From the NCBI RefSeq assembly GCF_003346515.1, contig NZ_QQNA01000006.1:1-64000 (forward strand): a stretch of 64,000 bases of DNA. Reading direction: 5' to 3'. Shown here in pieces: positions 26,904 to 35,400 of the stretch. Numbering within the stretch: position 1 is the first letter of the stretch; each line of letters starts with the position of its first letter. The stretch comes from Streptomyces corynorhini (GTDB lineage Bacteria; Actinomycetota; Actinomycetes; Streptomycetales; Streptomycetaceae). The position numbers and the translations under genes were made by a program. The notes beneath the pieces were generated by a model. That model made no database searches and was not told the DNA's origin. It was given only the letters and a program-made list of their open reading frames with translations.

Positions 26904-29900
26904 TCACCGGAGTCGCTGGCTGATGACCTTGGACACCCCGTCCCCCCGCATGGAGACCCCGTACAGCGCGTCCGCGACCTCCATGGTCCGCTTCTGATGC
27001 GTGATCACGATCAGCTGGGAACTCTCCCGCAGCTCCCGCATGATCCCGATCAGCCGCTGGAGGTTGGTGTCGTCCAGCGCCGCCTCCACCTCGTCCATCA
27101 CATAGAACGGACTGGGCCTGGCCTTGAAGATCGACACCAGCAGCGCCACCGCCGTCAGCGACCGTTCGCCGCCGGAGAGCAGCGACAGCCGCTTGACCTT
27201 CTTCCCCGGCGGCCTGGCCTCGACGTCCACTCCGGTGGTGAGCATGTTCGCCGGGTCGGTCAGGACCAGTCGGCCCTCGCCACCCGGGAAGAGCCGGGAG
27301 AAGACGCCCTCGAACTGCTCTGCGGTGTCCCGGTACGCCTCGGTGAAGACCTGCTCGATCCGCTCGTCGACGTCCTTGACGACCAGCATCAGATCGGCCC
27401 TGGTCTTCTTCAGGTCGGCCAGCTGCTCGGAGAGGAACCGGTGGCGCTCCTCCAGCGCCGCGAACTCCTCAAGGGCCAGCGGATTCACCTTTCCGAGCTG
27501 CTGATACGCCCGTTCGGCCGCCCGCAGCCGCCTCTCCTGCTCGGCCCGTACGTAGGGCACCGGGCGGTGGCGCGGGTGCTCGGGGTCGTCCGGCAGCTCC
27601 TCGCCCTCGGCGGGCGGTGACGGCGGTACGGGCTCCTCGGGCCCGTACTCGGCGATCAGCCCGGCCGGCTCGACGCCGAGTTCCTCCAGGGCCCTGGTCT
27701 CCAGCTGCTCGATCCGCAGCCGCTTCTCGGCGCCGAGCACCTCGCCCCGGTGCACCGAGTCGGTGAGCCGGTCCAGCTCGCTCGTGAGAACGCGGCCCCG
27801 CTCGCGCTCGGCGGTCAGCTCCTGGTCCCGTAGGGTCCTGGCCTCCTCCGCGGCGGCCCGCTCGGTCCCGGCGCGTACGACCGACACCTCGATGTGCGCC
27901 AGCAGTTGCCGGGCGCCCGCCGCGACCGCGCCGGCGACCCGGGCCTCGTGGCGCAGCCGCGCCCTGCGGCGTTCCGCGCGGGTCCGCGCCTCGCGCTCGG
28001 CGCGGGCGGCCCGGTCGAGGCCGTCGGCGCGGCCCGCGAGGCCCTTCACCCGCTCCTCGTGGGTACGCACCTGGAGGCGCGCCTCCATCTCGGTCTGCCG
28101 GGCGTTGGCGCCGTCGGCCGCGAGCCGGTCGCGTACGGAGGTGTCCGGCTCGTCGTCCCCCTCCCCGAAGGGCGAGGACTCCTCGGCGCTCAGCAGCCGT
28201 TCGGCCAGCTCCTCGGCCTCGGCGGTGGCGCGCTCCAGCGCCTCTTCGGCGCGGGCGACGGCCGCGGCCGTGCGCTCGGCCTCGGCCTCGGCGGCCCTGG
28301 CCTGTCCGGAGAGCCGTCCCAGCCGTCCCGACACGGCGGACCTCTCCCGGTCGGCCGTCCGGCGCAGGCCGTCCAGCTCCTCGGCGCGCGCGGCGCATCC
28401 GGCGCGGCGCTCGGCGGTCGCGCCCTGCTCCTCGGCGAGTTCGGCGCACCGTACGTCCAGCCGGGCCAGTTCGGCGGCGGCCTCGTCGACGGACGCCTGG
28501 ACCTCCAGCAGACTGGGCGCGCCCGCCGAGCCGCCGTGCGCGAAGTGGCTGCCGAGCACGTCGCCTTCGGCGGTCACGGCGGTCAGCGCGGGGTGCGCGG
28601 CCAGCAGCTCCTCGGCGTCTTCGAGGGTGGCGACGACCACGGTGTCACGCACCAGCCGTCCCACGGCCGCCATCAGCTCGGCGGGGCCCCGGACGAGGTC
28701 GGCGACGTAGGGCGCGCGGACGGCGGTACGTACGGCGCCCGGCTCCTCGGCCGCCGCCCGCCGCGCGCCGCCCCCGCCGCCGGATCCCGCGCCCTGCGGC
28801 GGGACCGTGCCGGACGGGGGCTCGGACGGGGGCTCGGCCGGGGGCTCCGGCCGGGCGGGGGGTTCGGTGGCCTGGCCGGGGACGCCCGCCACCGGTTCGC
28901 CCGCCACCGGTTCGGGTACGGCCGCTTCGCCCGCCACCGGTTCGGGTACGGCCGCTTCGCCCGCCACCGCTTCGGGTACCGCGCCGCCCAGCAGGAGCGC
29001 GGCCCGGCCCGCGTCGTCCCGGCGCAGCAGCCTGATGGCCTCGGCGGCGGCCGCGCGGCCCGAGACGGCGATGGCGTCGGCGGCGGCGCCGAGGGCGGCG
29101 GCCACCGCGACCTCGTGGCCGGGGGCGACGGTCAGCAGCTCGGCCGCCGGGCCGAGCAGCCCACCGAGCCGGTCGCGGGCGTCGAGCAGCGCGCCGGTGC
29201 CGTCCTTGCGGCGCAGCCCGAGGGCGAGGGCGTCGTGGCGGGCGGCGAGCGCCGCGCGGGCGCGTTCCGCGGCGGTGGCGGCCTCGCGCGCGGCGGTCAG
29301 CGCGCTCTCGGCCTCCGACAGCGCGCGCCGGGCCGTCTCGTACCGGTGCGCCAGCTCCTGGTCCGCGGAATCCAGTCCTGCCACCTCGGCCGCGAGCTGA
29401 TCGTGCTCCGCGCGCGCCGCGGCGGCGCGCGCGGCGGCGTCCTCGTGGGCGGCGGCGAGGCGGCCGATCTCCGCCTGGGCGGAGGCGGCCCGGCCGCGGG
29501 CGGCGGTGACCTGGCCGGAGAGCCGGGCGAGCCCCTCGCGGCGGTCGGCGAGGGCGCGGGCGGCGTCCTTGAGCCGGCGTTCCTCGGCGGCGAGTTCGCG
29601 TTCCAGCTCGGCGCGGTGCGCGACGGTGTCCTCGCGCGCGTGCTCGGCGGCCTCCAGCGCGGCGGTCAGCTCGGCCTCCTGCTCGCGGACCCGGGCGGCC
29701 TCGCGCTCCAGGTCCTCCGTGTCGCGGCCACGGGGCTCCTCCGGGGGCGCGGCGGTGGCGCTGGTGACCCGCGCGTCGGCGAGCGAGATCGTGCCGCGTA
29801 CCCGTTCGGCCAGCTGGGAGAGGTCGTACCAGGTCTGCTGGGCGCGCTGGAGCCGGGGCGCGAGCCGCCGCACCTCGCCCTCCAGCTCCGTCTCCCGGGT

Positions 29901-30698
29901 CAGCGCGGCCTTCAGCCGGGTCTCCGCGGCCTCCTTGCGGCGCTTGAGTTCCGCCTCGTCGGCGATCTCCGTACGCAGCGCCTCACGCAGGGTCACCAGA
30001 TCGTCGGCGAGCAGCCGCAGGCGGGCGTCGCGCAGGTCGGCCTGGATGACGGCGGCCCGCCGGGCGACCGCGGCCTGCCGTCCGAGCGGCTTGAGCTGGC
30101 GGCGCAGTTCGTCGGTCAGGTCCTGGACGCGGGCGAGATTCGCCTTCATCGCCTCCAGTTTCCGCAGCGCCTTCTCTTTTCGCTTGCGGTGTTTCAGTAC
30201 CCCGGCGGCCTCTTCGATGAAGGCGCGGCGGCCCATCGGATCGGCGTGCAGGACGGAGTCGAGCTGGCCCTGCCCGACGATCACATGCATCTCGCGGCCG
30301 ATACCGGAGTCGGAGAGGAGTTCCTGGATATCGAGCAGGCGGCAGGTATCGCCATTGAGCTGGTATTCGCTGCCGCCGTTGCGGAACATGATCCGCGTAA
30401 TGGTGACCTCGGCGTAGTCGATGGGCAGCGCGCCGTCGGAGTTGTCGATGGTGAGAGAGACCTCGGCGCGGCCGAGCGGTGGCCTTCCGGTGGTGCCCGC
30501 GAAGATCACGTCTTCCATTTTTCCGCCGCGCAGGGACTTCGCGCCCTGCTCTCCCATGACCCAGGAGAGCGCGTCCACGACATTCGACTTGCCGGACCCG
30601 TTCGGGCCCACGACACAGGTGATACCGGGCTCGAAGCGCAGTGTCGTGGCGGCGGCGAAGGATTTGAAACCGCGCAGGGTCATGGCCTTGAGGTGCAC
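26904..30698 (-). CDS. smc: Chromosome segregation protein SMC
   Basis: 1264 residues from the GTG at 30698, chosen for the family N-terminus (HLKAMTLRGFKSFAAATTLRF). Walker A GPNGSGKSN is at residues 31-39, then two long coiled-coil arms (Ala/Glu/Arg-rich) around a hinge, and the C-terminal head with LSGGERSLTAVALLVSIF (~1168-1185) and Walker B YVMDEVEAALDD (~1198-1210). SMC dimers with ScpA/ScpB compact and segregate chromosomes. The protein is longer than the ~1190 residues usual in Streptomyces because of a Pro/Glu/Ala/Gly-rich insertion in the hinge (about residues 570-655) containing tandem 10-residue repeats. No clear strong ribosome binding site precedes the GTG. Confidence 0.95.
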   Translation of the reverse strand: MHLKAMTLRGFKSFAAATTLRFEPGITCVVGPNGSGKSNVVDALSWVMGEQGAKSLRGGKMEDVIFAGTTGRPPLGRAEVSLTIDNSDGALPIDYAEVTITRIMFRNGGSEYQLNGDTCRLLDIQELLSDSGIGREMHVIVGQGQLDSVLHADPMGRRAFIEEAAGVLKHRKRKEKALRKLEAMKANLARVQDLTDELRRQLKPLGRQAAVARRAAVIQADLRDARLRLLADDLVTLREALRTEIADEAELKRRKEAAETRLKAALTRETELEGEVRRLAPRLQRAQQTWYDLSQLAERVRGTISLADARVTSATAAPPEEPRGRDTEDLEREAARVREQEAELTAALEAAEHAREDTVAHRAELERELAAEERRLKDAARALADRREGLARLSGQVTAARGRAASAQAEIGRLAAAHEDAAARAAAARAEHDQLAAEVAGLDSADQELAHRYETARRALSEAESALTAAREAATAAERARAALAARHDALALGLRRKDGTGALLDARDRLGGLLGPAAELLTVAPGHEVAVAAALGAAADAIAVSGRAAAAEAIRLLRRDDAGRAALLLGGAVPEAVAGEAAVPEPVAGEAAVPEPVAGEPVAGVPGQATEPPARPEPPAEPPSEPPSGTVPPQGAGSGGGGGARRAAAEEPGAVRTAVRAPYVADLVRGPAELMAAVGRLVRDTVVVATLEDAEELLAAHPALTAVTAEGDVLGSHFAHGGSAGAPSLLEVQASVDEAAAELARLDVRCAELAEEQGATAERRAGCAARAEELDGLRRTADRERSAVSGRLGRLSGQARAAEAEAERTAAAVARAEEALERATAEAEELAERLLSAEESSPFGEGDDEPDTSVRDRLAADGANARQTEMEARLQVRTHEERVKGLAGRADGLDRAARAEREARTRAERRRARLRHEARVAGAVAAGARQLLAHIEVSVVRAGTERAAAEEARTLRDQELTAERERGRVLTSELDRLTDSVHRGEVLGAEKRLRIEQLETRALEELGVEPAGLIAEYGPEEPVPPSPPAEGEELPDDPEHPRHRPVPYVRAEQERRLRAAERAYQQLGKVNPLALEEFAALEERHRFLSEQLADLKKTRADLMLVVKDVDERIEQVFTEAYRDTAEQFEGVFSRLFPGGEGRLVLTDPANMLTTGVDVEARPPGKKVKRLSLLSGGERSLTAVALLVSIFKARPSPFYVMDEVEAALDDTNLQRLIGIMRELRESSQLIVITHQKRTMEVADALYGVSMRGDGVSKVISQRLR
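28881..28985. repeat. 30-base tandem repeat in the smc hinge insertion
   Basis: A 30-base unit at 28901-28930 is repeated exactly at 28931-28960. Partial copies flank it at 28881-28900 and 28961-28980, the latter with two changes. It encodes AVPEPVAGEA-type 10-residue units within the insertion of the Smc hinge. The unit is a multiple of three, so copy-number change keeps the frame. Confidence 0.9.
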
Positions 30699-30826
30699 GC
30701 CGCCGGACTCTACCCGGCGCGGATCGTCCTTCGGCGGTTTCACCGGCGAACGCGCGGGGCACATCAGTCGTTAAGAAAGAGCCCGCGGCGCCAACGACGG
30801 TTCACAGAACGGAAGATGAAAGAAAG

Positions 30827-30848
30827 AAGGGACGCCGAAGCGTCCCTT
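30827..30848 (-). terminator. Intrinsic terminator upstream of smc
   Basis: Perfect 9-base inverted repeat AAGGGACGC / GCGTCCCTT with a TTCG loop on the minus strand, followed by the T-rich CTTTCTTTC. It lies after the 72-residue coiled-coil gene and before smc, so smc should have its own promoter in 30699-30826. Confidence 0.8.
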
Positions 30849-30869
30849 GCATATCTTGCGAGAGTGTCT

Positions 30870-30905
30870 CTCACCTGACCCCGGCGGGGGCTGTCGTCAG
30901 GTGAG
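30870..30905 (-). terminator. Hairpin overlapping the stop of the 72-residue gene
   Basis: Arms CTCACCTGAC (30870-30879) and GTCAGGTGAG (30896-30905) are perfectly complementary. The 16-base interior can form a further CCCC/GGGG stem. The right arm includes the stop codon of the 72-residue gene (30897-30899). With the next hairpin 22 bases downstream it forms a tandem terminator. Confidence 0.65.
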
Positions 30906-31115
30906 CGCGGGCTCCGCCTGGGGTACGTCAATGTCGATGCCGTCGAGCAGCGACTCTCCGGGGTGCTGTGCGACAGCGGCATTCAGCACGTCGTTCTCGG
31001 ACTGGATCCGTACGAGTTCGGATTCGAGGTCCTGGACGCGCTGCTGGAGCCGTCGCATCTCGGCGAGGAGTCGCGGGTCGGAGCCGCCGACATAACCGAG
31101 AAGCGCCTTTGCCAT
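30897..31115 (-). CDS. Small coiled-coil protein of unknown function
   Basis: 72 residues; ATG at 31115 with GGAGGA 8 bases upstream. MAKALLGYVGGSDPRLLAEM is followed by a heptad-like helix (RRLQQRVQDLESELVRIQSENDVLNAAV) and an acidic end (LLDGIDIDVPQAEPALT). It resembles a small conserved Streptomyces protein encoded between acylphosphatase and smc. It has no signal peptide or enzyme motif. The leucine spacing suggests a short dimeric coiled coil. Its own terminator pair separates it from smc, and a 379-base AT-richer leader precedes it, so it is probably an independent unit. Confidence 0.8.
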   Translation of the reverse strand: MAKALLGYVGGSDPRLLAEMRRLQQRVQDLESELVRIQSENDVLNAAVAQHPGESLLDGIDIDVPQAEPALT

Positions 31116-31494
31116 GATGAATGGTCCTCCACACTGAGTGACCGACCGAATGCGGTGTGGGTCGTGAGGGAAATTGCACCCGCGGTGCCTGGCAGCGCTT
31201 GTTCTTCACTGTGGTTCCTACTGCCAAACAGCTGAGGTGCGCGGGGATTCCAGAGTCTCACCAAAAAGTTTGACGGTCAACACGATCACAGCGCGTACCC
31301 ATGGGCGGCCGGGGGCTCGGGGCCGCTCCTGGCGCGGCGCCGGCTCTCTCGCGGGGCTCTGGGGCCGGAGATCGTCGTCTCCCGCCGAAGCCTGGCACGA
31401 CCGGCCGATCCTGGCACCTACCAGGTCATCGCTGACCTGCGGATATGCCAAGGGCATCATGGGGCCTCCGGAGGCCGGCCGGGCGGTGGACGGA
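31116..31494. other. Leader of the 72-residue gene, no other gene seen
   Basis: 379 bases between the small coiled-coil gene and the acylphosphatase stop, both minus strand. It includes a local AT-rich segment around 31255-31285. There the minus strand reads TTGACC within a short palindrome (TTGACCGTCAA), a possible -35 element, though no good -10 follows at standard spacing. No open frame here has supporting features. Confidence 0.45.
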
Positions 31495-31776
31495 TCAGCG
31501 GATCGCGAAGCTCTCGTAGCCGCCGCGCGGGGTGTCCCAGATCTCAGTGACTCCCGTGGCGTGCCCGGGTGTGTCGGCGGACCGCAGCCACTCCAGCAGG
31601 CGGTGGCAATTCTCACGTGGCCCCTCGGCGACGACCTGCACCCTGCCGTCCTCCAGATTGAGCGCGAATCCGGTGAGCCCTCCGATCTCCAGAGCGTTGG
31701 CCCTGGTGAACCAGCGGAAGCCGACTCCCTGTACTCGGCCGCGTACCCACGCGGTGACACGTACCTCTTCGTCCAT
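31495..31776 (-). CDS. acyP: Acylphosphatase
   Basis: 93 residues, full length. It has the family motif [16 protein letters not shown] (with the catalytic Arg in GFRWF), then [17 protein letters not shown] (the catalytic Asn in LNLEDG). The enzyme hydrolyses acyl phosphates such as carbamoyl phosphate or acetyl phosphate in the cytoplasm. In bacteria its physiological role is often uncertain. It lies in the smc cluster as in other streptomycetes and is divergent from the CAP-domain gene. Confidence 0.93.
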   Translation of the reverse strand: MDEEVRVTAWVRGRVQGVGFRWFTRANALEIGGLTGFALNLEDGRVQVVAEGPRENCHRLLEWLRSADTPGHATGVTEIWDTPRGGYESFAIR

Positions 31777-31910
31777 GCCGCCAAGCTAACCGGCCAATTG
31801 CCCGCTGGGCCCGGCGCCCCCACGTGCCATGCCGTACAGTCCCCTCGCAATGAGCCTCACTCGTACGGGTGAGTCACGTTGTCGTCGAGAGTATGAGGAA
31901 GGCACAGCGG

Positions 31911-32876
31911 ATGGGACGCCATCGACGGAACGACGCGACCGGCGCGCCCGTCGTCTCCCCCGACGCCCACGCGTCGGACTCGTACGGAGACGGCGCCGCG
32001 GCGGCCGGACACACCTCGCGCGGTGCCACGCGCCGCAAGGGGCGGGTCGCCAGGCCGGTGAAGACCGGGCTGCTGGGGGCCTCCGCCGCCATGGCGGTGG
32101 GGGCGGTCGCGGTCGCCTCCGGCCTGCTGCCCGGCGGCGGCCAGTTCACCGTCAACGGCGGCGGCGCCACCGGCGAGCAGATCCGCAGCGACATCGCGCC
32201 CGAGCTGGAGCAGCAGGGCGGCGCCTCCGAGGAGCCCACCCGCGACGCGTCGGCCTCCCCGAGCCGGGGCGCCGAGCGGACGAAGGCCCCCACGAAGTCG
32301 GCGTCTCCCTCGGCCACCAAGCCGAGCGTCACCCCTTCGAAGGAATCCAAGGCCGCCGCCGCGCCGCCGAAGCAGAAGGCGACCGAGAGCCCCTCGGGCT
32401 CCGGGTCGGGCTCGGGCTCGGGAGCTGCCACCGGACCGGCCTCCGGTACGGCGCCCTCGACCGAGAACGCCACCGAGGACCGTGGGGCCTCCGCGCCCGA
32501 CGCCTCCGCGGCCGCCGCCGTCCTCTCCCTGGTCAACCAGGAGCGGGCCAAGGTGGGCTGCGCGGCGGTGCGCGCCGACGGAAGCCTGGACGCGCTGGCG
32601 CAGGCGTTCAGCGACGACATGGCGGCGCGCGGCTTCTTCGACCACACCGACCCGGACGGCAGGACGCCCTGGGACCGGGCCGACAAGGCGGGCGTCAAGA
32701 ACCTCGGTGGCGAGAACATAGCCAGGGGGCAGGCCACCGCGCAGGCGGTGATGGAGTCGTGGATGAACAGCGACGGCCACCGCGCGAACATACTGAACTG
32801 CGACTACACGCGGCTCGGCGTCGGCGTGCACACCGGCGCGGGCGGTCCGTGGTGGACCCAGGACTTCGGATTCTGA
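31911..32876 (+). CDS. CAP-domain (SCP/PR-1 family) secreted or anchored protein
   Basis: 321 residues from the ATG at 31911, which has GAGGAAGG 8 bases upstream; two earlier in-frame starts lack a good site. A basic N-terminus (MGRHRRNDATG, later RRKGRVARPVKT) precedes one hydrophobic segment near residues 46-65 (a signal anchor or a twin-arginine-like leader is possible). Then follows a ~110-residue Ser/Ala/Pro/Gly-rich linker with SGSGSGSG. The C-terminal ~125 residues are a CAP domain: VLSLVNQERAKVGCAAVRADGSLDALAQAFSDDMA, FFDHTDPDGRTPWDR, GENIARGQ, WMNSDGHRANILNCDYTRLGVG, with the His/Glu/Glu/His positions of the fold. The role at the cell surface is unknown. Confidence 0.88.
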   Translation: MGRHRRNDATGAPVVSPDAHASDSYGDGAAAAGHTSRGATRRKGRVARPVKTGLLGASAAMAVGAVAVASGLLPGGGQFTVNGGGATGEQIRSDIAPELEQQGGASEEPTRDASASPSRGAERTKAPTKSASPSATKPSVTPSKESKAAAAPPKQKATESPSGSGSGSGSGAATGPASGTAPSTENATEDRGASAPDASAAAAVLSLVNQERAKVGCAAVRADGSLDALAQAFSDDMAARGFFDHTDPDGRTPWDRADKAGVKNLGGENIARGQATAQAVMESWMNSDGHRANILNCDYTRLGVGVHTGAGGPWWTQDFGF

Positions 32877-32924
32877 CGTTTCTGACGTTTCTGAGGTTTC
32901 TGAGGTTTTTGAGGTTTCCGACCC
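32871..32924. repeat. 9-base tandem repeat starting in the last codons of the CAP gene
   Basis: Six consecutive 9-base units: TTCTGACGT twice, TTCTGAGGT twice, TTTTGAGGT, TTCCGACCC. The first unit contains the stop codon of the CAP-domain gene, so the array forms the 3' end of the gene and its untranslated flank. It is T-rich in an otherwise GC-rich setting. Confidence 0.9.
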
Positions 32925-32955
32925 AGCACCTTCCGGCCCATACGCCGCTCACCGC

Positions 32956-32988
32956 CCGAAAGCGCCATCCATGAGGTGGCGCTTTCGG
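32956..32988. terminator. 12-base perfect hairpin between CAP gene and HxlR gene
   Basis: CCGAAAGCGCCA (32956-32967) and TGGCGCTTTCGG (32977-32988) around a 9-base loop. It ends 16 bases before the HxlR-family start and immediately before its ribosome binding site (AAGG). It may terminate the CAP transcript, or act as a leader structure or operator of the regulator gene. Confidence 0.65.
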
Positions 32989-33004
32989 TTGTAAGGTGAC
33001 CGAT

Positions 33005-33418
33005 ATGGACGGTCATCCCGCCGACCGCGACCTCCCCGGCTTCGACGTCTTCGCCCGGGGGTGTCCCTCGCGGCGCACCCTGGAACACGTGACCGGCCGC
33101 TGGGGCTCGCTGACGCTCGGCGCCCTGTGCCACGGTCGGCTGCGCTTCAACGAGCTGCGCCGCCGGGTGGACGGGGTGAGCGAGAAGATGCTCTCCCAGA
33201 CCCTGCACACGCTGGAACGGGACGGGCTCGTCCACCGCGAGGCCCAGCCGGTCAACCCGCCGCGCGTGGACTACGAGCTGACGCCGCTGGGCCGGGACGT
33301 CGCCGGGCGGCTGCTGGACGTCATCGCGCTGCTCGAAGAGCGGATGCCCGAGGTGCTCTCGGCCCAGGAGCGCTACGACGCGGCGCGCGGCGCCGGCTGG
33401 CAGCGCGGGCAGAAGTAG
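33005..33418 (+). CDS. HxlR family transcriptional regulator
   Basis: 137 residues from the ATG at 33005 with AAGGTG 6 bases upstream; a GTG at 32996 is also possible. Family features: [22 protein letters not shown] with the N-terminal Cys (often redox- or ligand-sensing), [35 protein letters not shown] (winged helix), and [21 protein letters not shown]. It acts as a dimeric DNA-binding repressor or activator; the target is unknown. Its last 46 bases overlap the 3' end of mutM on the opposite strand. A 12-base hairpin stands directly upstream. Confidence 0.88.
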   Translation: MDGHPADRDLPGFDVFARGCPSRRTLEHVTGRWGSLTLGALCHGRLRFNELRRRVDGVSEKMLSQTLHTLERDGLVHREAQPVNPPRVDYELTPLGRDVAGRLLDVIALLEERMPEVLSAQERYDAARGAGWQRGQK

Positions 33419-34233
33419 CTGGAGCGGTTCATCCACGGCCGCCGCCGCATCGGGGTCCCGCAGCGGCGGCAGGGCTCGTCCTCCCGCCCGTAGGCGTCCA
33501 GCGACCGGTCGAAGTACCCGGACTGGCCGTTCACGTTGACGTACAGGGCGTCGAAGCTGGTACCGCCCGCGTCGAGGGCCGCGTTCATCACGTCCCGCGC
33601 GTGTCCGAGCAGTTCGGCCGCGCGCGGCGTGCCGAGCGTCGCGGTGGGGCGTTCGTAGTGCAGCTTGGCGCGCCAGAGCGCCTCGTCCGCGTAGATGTTG
33701 CCCACGCCGCTGATCAGGGACTGGTCGAGCAGCGCGCGCTTGACCGTCGTACGGCGCGAGCGCAGCGCGGCGAAGAACGCGGCGTCGTCGAACTCCGGGT
33801 CCAGCGGGTCGCGGGCGATGTGCGCGATGACGTCCGGCACCCCGTCGGGGGCGTTGTCGTGGACCGAGAGCCCGCCGAAGGTGCGCTGGTCGACGAAGCG
33901 CAGCTCGGTGGCGAGGTCGTCGGCGAAGCGGATCCGGACGCGCAGGTGTTTCTCGTCGGGCGCGGATCCGGGCTGGACGAGCAGCTGCCCGCTCATCCCG
34001 AGGTGGCCGAGGACCGAGGCGTCGGTGTCCGCGAGCGGCAGCCACAGATACTTGCCGCGCCGGCGGGCCGCGCCGATGGTGTGCCCCGTCAGCCGGGCCG
34101 CGAAGTCCTCGCCCCCGGCGAGGTGGCGCCGTACCGCGCGCGGGTGCAGCACCTCGGTCGCGGCGACGGTACGGCCGGTGACCCAGCGTTCGAGTCCACG
34201 CCTGACGACTTCGACCTCGGGCAGTTCGGGCAC
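33373..34233 (-). CDS. mutM: Formamidopyrimidine-DNA glycosylase MutM (Fpg)
   Basis: 286 residues from a GTG with GAGGAG 9 bases upstream. The N-terminal proline nucleophile is present ([16 protein letters not shown]), as are the catalytic Glu3, [15 protein letters not shown] lysine region ([11 protein letters not shown]), [20 protein letters not shown] (H2TH helix), and a zinc finger C-x2-C-x16-C-x2-C (CRRCG, FCPRC). It removes 8-oxoguanine and nicks the DNA. It follows rnc, as in many actinobacteria, with a hairpin between them. Its 3' end overlaps the convergent HxlR gene by 46 bases. Confidence 0.96.
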   Translation of the reverse strand: MPELPEVEVVRRGLERWVTGRTVAATEVLHPRAVRRHLAGGEDFAARLTGHTIGAARRRGKYLWLPLADTDASVLGHLGMSGQLLVQPGSAPDEKHLRVRIRFADDLATELRFVDQRTFGGLSVHDNAPDGVPDVIAHIARDPLDPEFDDAAFFAALRSRRTTVKRALLDQSLISGVGNIYADEALWRAKLHYERPTATLGTPRAAELLGHARDVMNAALDAGGTSFDALYVNVNGQSGYFDRSLDAYGREDEPCRRCGTPMRRRPWMNRSSYFCPRCQPAPRAAS

Positions 34234-34270
34234 GGCGGTCGGCTCCTCATCGGTGATACGGGAACGGGAG

Positions 34271-34304
34271 ACGCCCCTCGCGCCGGAGGCGACGCGAGGG
34301 GCGT
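34271..34304 (-). terminator. Hairpin between rnc and mutM
   Basis: ACGCCCCTCGC (34271-34281) and GCGAGGGGCGT (34294-34304), 11 perfect base pairs with a 12-base loop, 26 bases after the rnc stop and 38 bases before the mutM start. It is a likely terminator or attenuation point within the rnc-mutM run. Confidence 0.6.
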
Positions 34305-34329
34305 ATCAGGAAGGAAGGGCAGCCGAAGC

Positions 34330-35205
34330 TCAGGCGCCGGCCGGGTCCACCGGGGTCCGGTCCTCGGGACCGGAGTCCGGCGGAACCTGCCCGGAGGCCC
34401 CCGAAGTGGTGTCGGCGTCCGCTTCGGTACCGGGCTTCGCCTCGGCCGCGGTTCCCCCCGCGGCCGTCCGCTCGTCCGCGGCGGCCCGGATGGCCCGCCA
34501 GGCGGACTCCGCGGCCTGCTGCTCCGCTTCCTTCTTGCTGCGGCCGGTGCCGGTGCCGTACGAGACACCACCGACGCGGGCGGCAGCGGTGAAGGTCTTC
34601 TCGTGGTCGGGTCCCGTCTCCGTGACGAGATACTCGGGCACGCCGAGGCTCTCCGCCGCGGTGAGTTCCTGGAGACTGGTCTTCCAGTCCAGGCCCGCCC
34701 CGAGGTTCGAGGACCTGTCGATCAGCGGGTCGAAGAGCCGGTGCACCAGCTCGGACGCCGCGTCGAGACCCTGGTCCAGATAGACGGCGCCGATCACCGC
34801 TTCAAGGGTGTCGGCGAGGATGGACGCCTTGTCCCGGCCACCCGTGCCCTCTTCACCCCGGCCGAGCCGGATGAAGGAGCCGAGTTCGAGGCCGCGTCCC
34901 ACTTCCGCAAGCGCACGCGAATTGACCACCGCGGCCCGCAATTTGGCCAGCTGGCCTTCAGGCAGGTCGGGGTGGATCCGGTAGAGCGTGTCCGTGACCA
35001 CCAGGCCGAGCACCGAGTCCCCGAGGAATTCGAGCCGTTCGTTGGTGGGCAGACCGCCGTTCTCGTACGCGAACGAGCGATGGGTCAGCGCACGTACCAG
35101 AAGGGCGGTCTCGAGCTGATACCCGAGCCGCCCTTCCAGAAGCGTGTGGGACGAGGCTGTACTGACGTTGTCTGTCTGCTTCTTGGCAGGGGACAGTTCA
35201 GACAT
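34330..35205 (-). CDS. rnc: Ribonuclease III
   Basis: 291 residues from the ATG at 35205 (AGAGG 5 bases upstream). The endonuclease domain has the signature [18 protein letters not shown] and [15 protein letters not shown] with the catalytic acidic residues. The double-stranded RNA-binding domain follows ([49 protein letters not shown]). The last ~45 residues are a low-complexity tail (Ala/Thr/Glu/Pro). The S. coelicolor homologue is AbsB, a global regulator of antibiotic genes through RNA processing. It follows rpmF by 19 bases. Confidence 0.96.
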   Translation of the reverse strand: MSELSPAKKQTDNVSTASSHTLLEGRLGYQLETALLVRALTHRSFAYENGGLPTNERLEFLGDSVLGLVVTDTLYRIHPDLPEGQLAKLRAAVVNSRALAEVGRGLELGSFIRLGRGEEGTGGRDKASILADTLEAVIGAVYLDQGLDAASELVHRLFDPLIDRSSNLGAGLDWKTSLQELTAAESLGVPEYLVTETGPDHEKTFTAAARVGGVSYGTGTGRSKKEAEQQAAESAWRAIRAAADERTAAGGTAAEAKPGTEADADTTSGASGQVPPDSGPEDRTPVDPAGA

Positions 35206-35224
35206 TGAGCCTCTCACCAGCCGC

Positions 35225-35398
35225 TCAGACCTCGAGGACCTGGCGCTTGTTATAGGTGCCGCAGCTCGGGCACGCGATGTGCTGGAGCTTCGGCTCCTGG
35301 CAACGCTCACACGAAACCAGGTTGGGGACCGCAGCCTTCCACTGCGACCGGCGGTGGCGCGTGTTGCTGCGCGACATCTTCCGCTTCGGAACAGCCAC
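35225..35398 (-). CDS. rpmF: 50S ribosomal protein L32
   Basis: 57 residues from a GTG at 35398 (GGAG 8 bases upstream): [21 protein letters not shown], then a zinc ribbon CERC...CPSCG ([20 protein letters not shown]). This is the zinc-binding (C+) form of L32. It starts 2 bases after the DUF177 stop and precedes rnc by 19 bases, the usual DUF177-rpmF-rnc order. Confidence 0.96.
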   Translation of the reverse strand: MAVPKRKMSRSNTRHRRSQWKAAVPNLVSCERCQEPKLQHIACPSCGTYNKRQVLEV

Positions 35399-35400
35399 GG

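Noticed and set aside
30764..30982. 72-residue minus-strand frame upstream of smc
   Set aside because: It overlaps the terminator pair and the coiled-coil gene in another frame, and is Ser/Arg-rich without a binding site.
31116..31494. A riboswitch or RNA gene in the leader of the coiled-coil gene
   Set aside because: The stretch is long and AT-richer, but I could find no known riboswitch consensus or stable extended fold.
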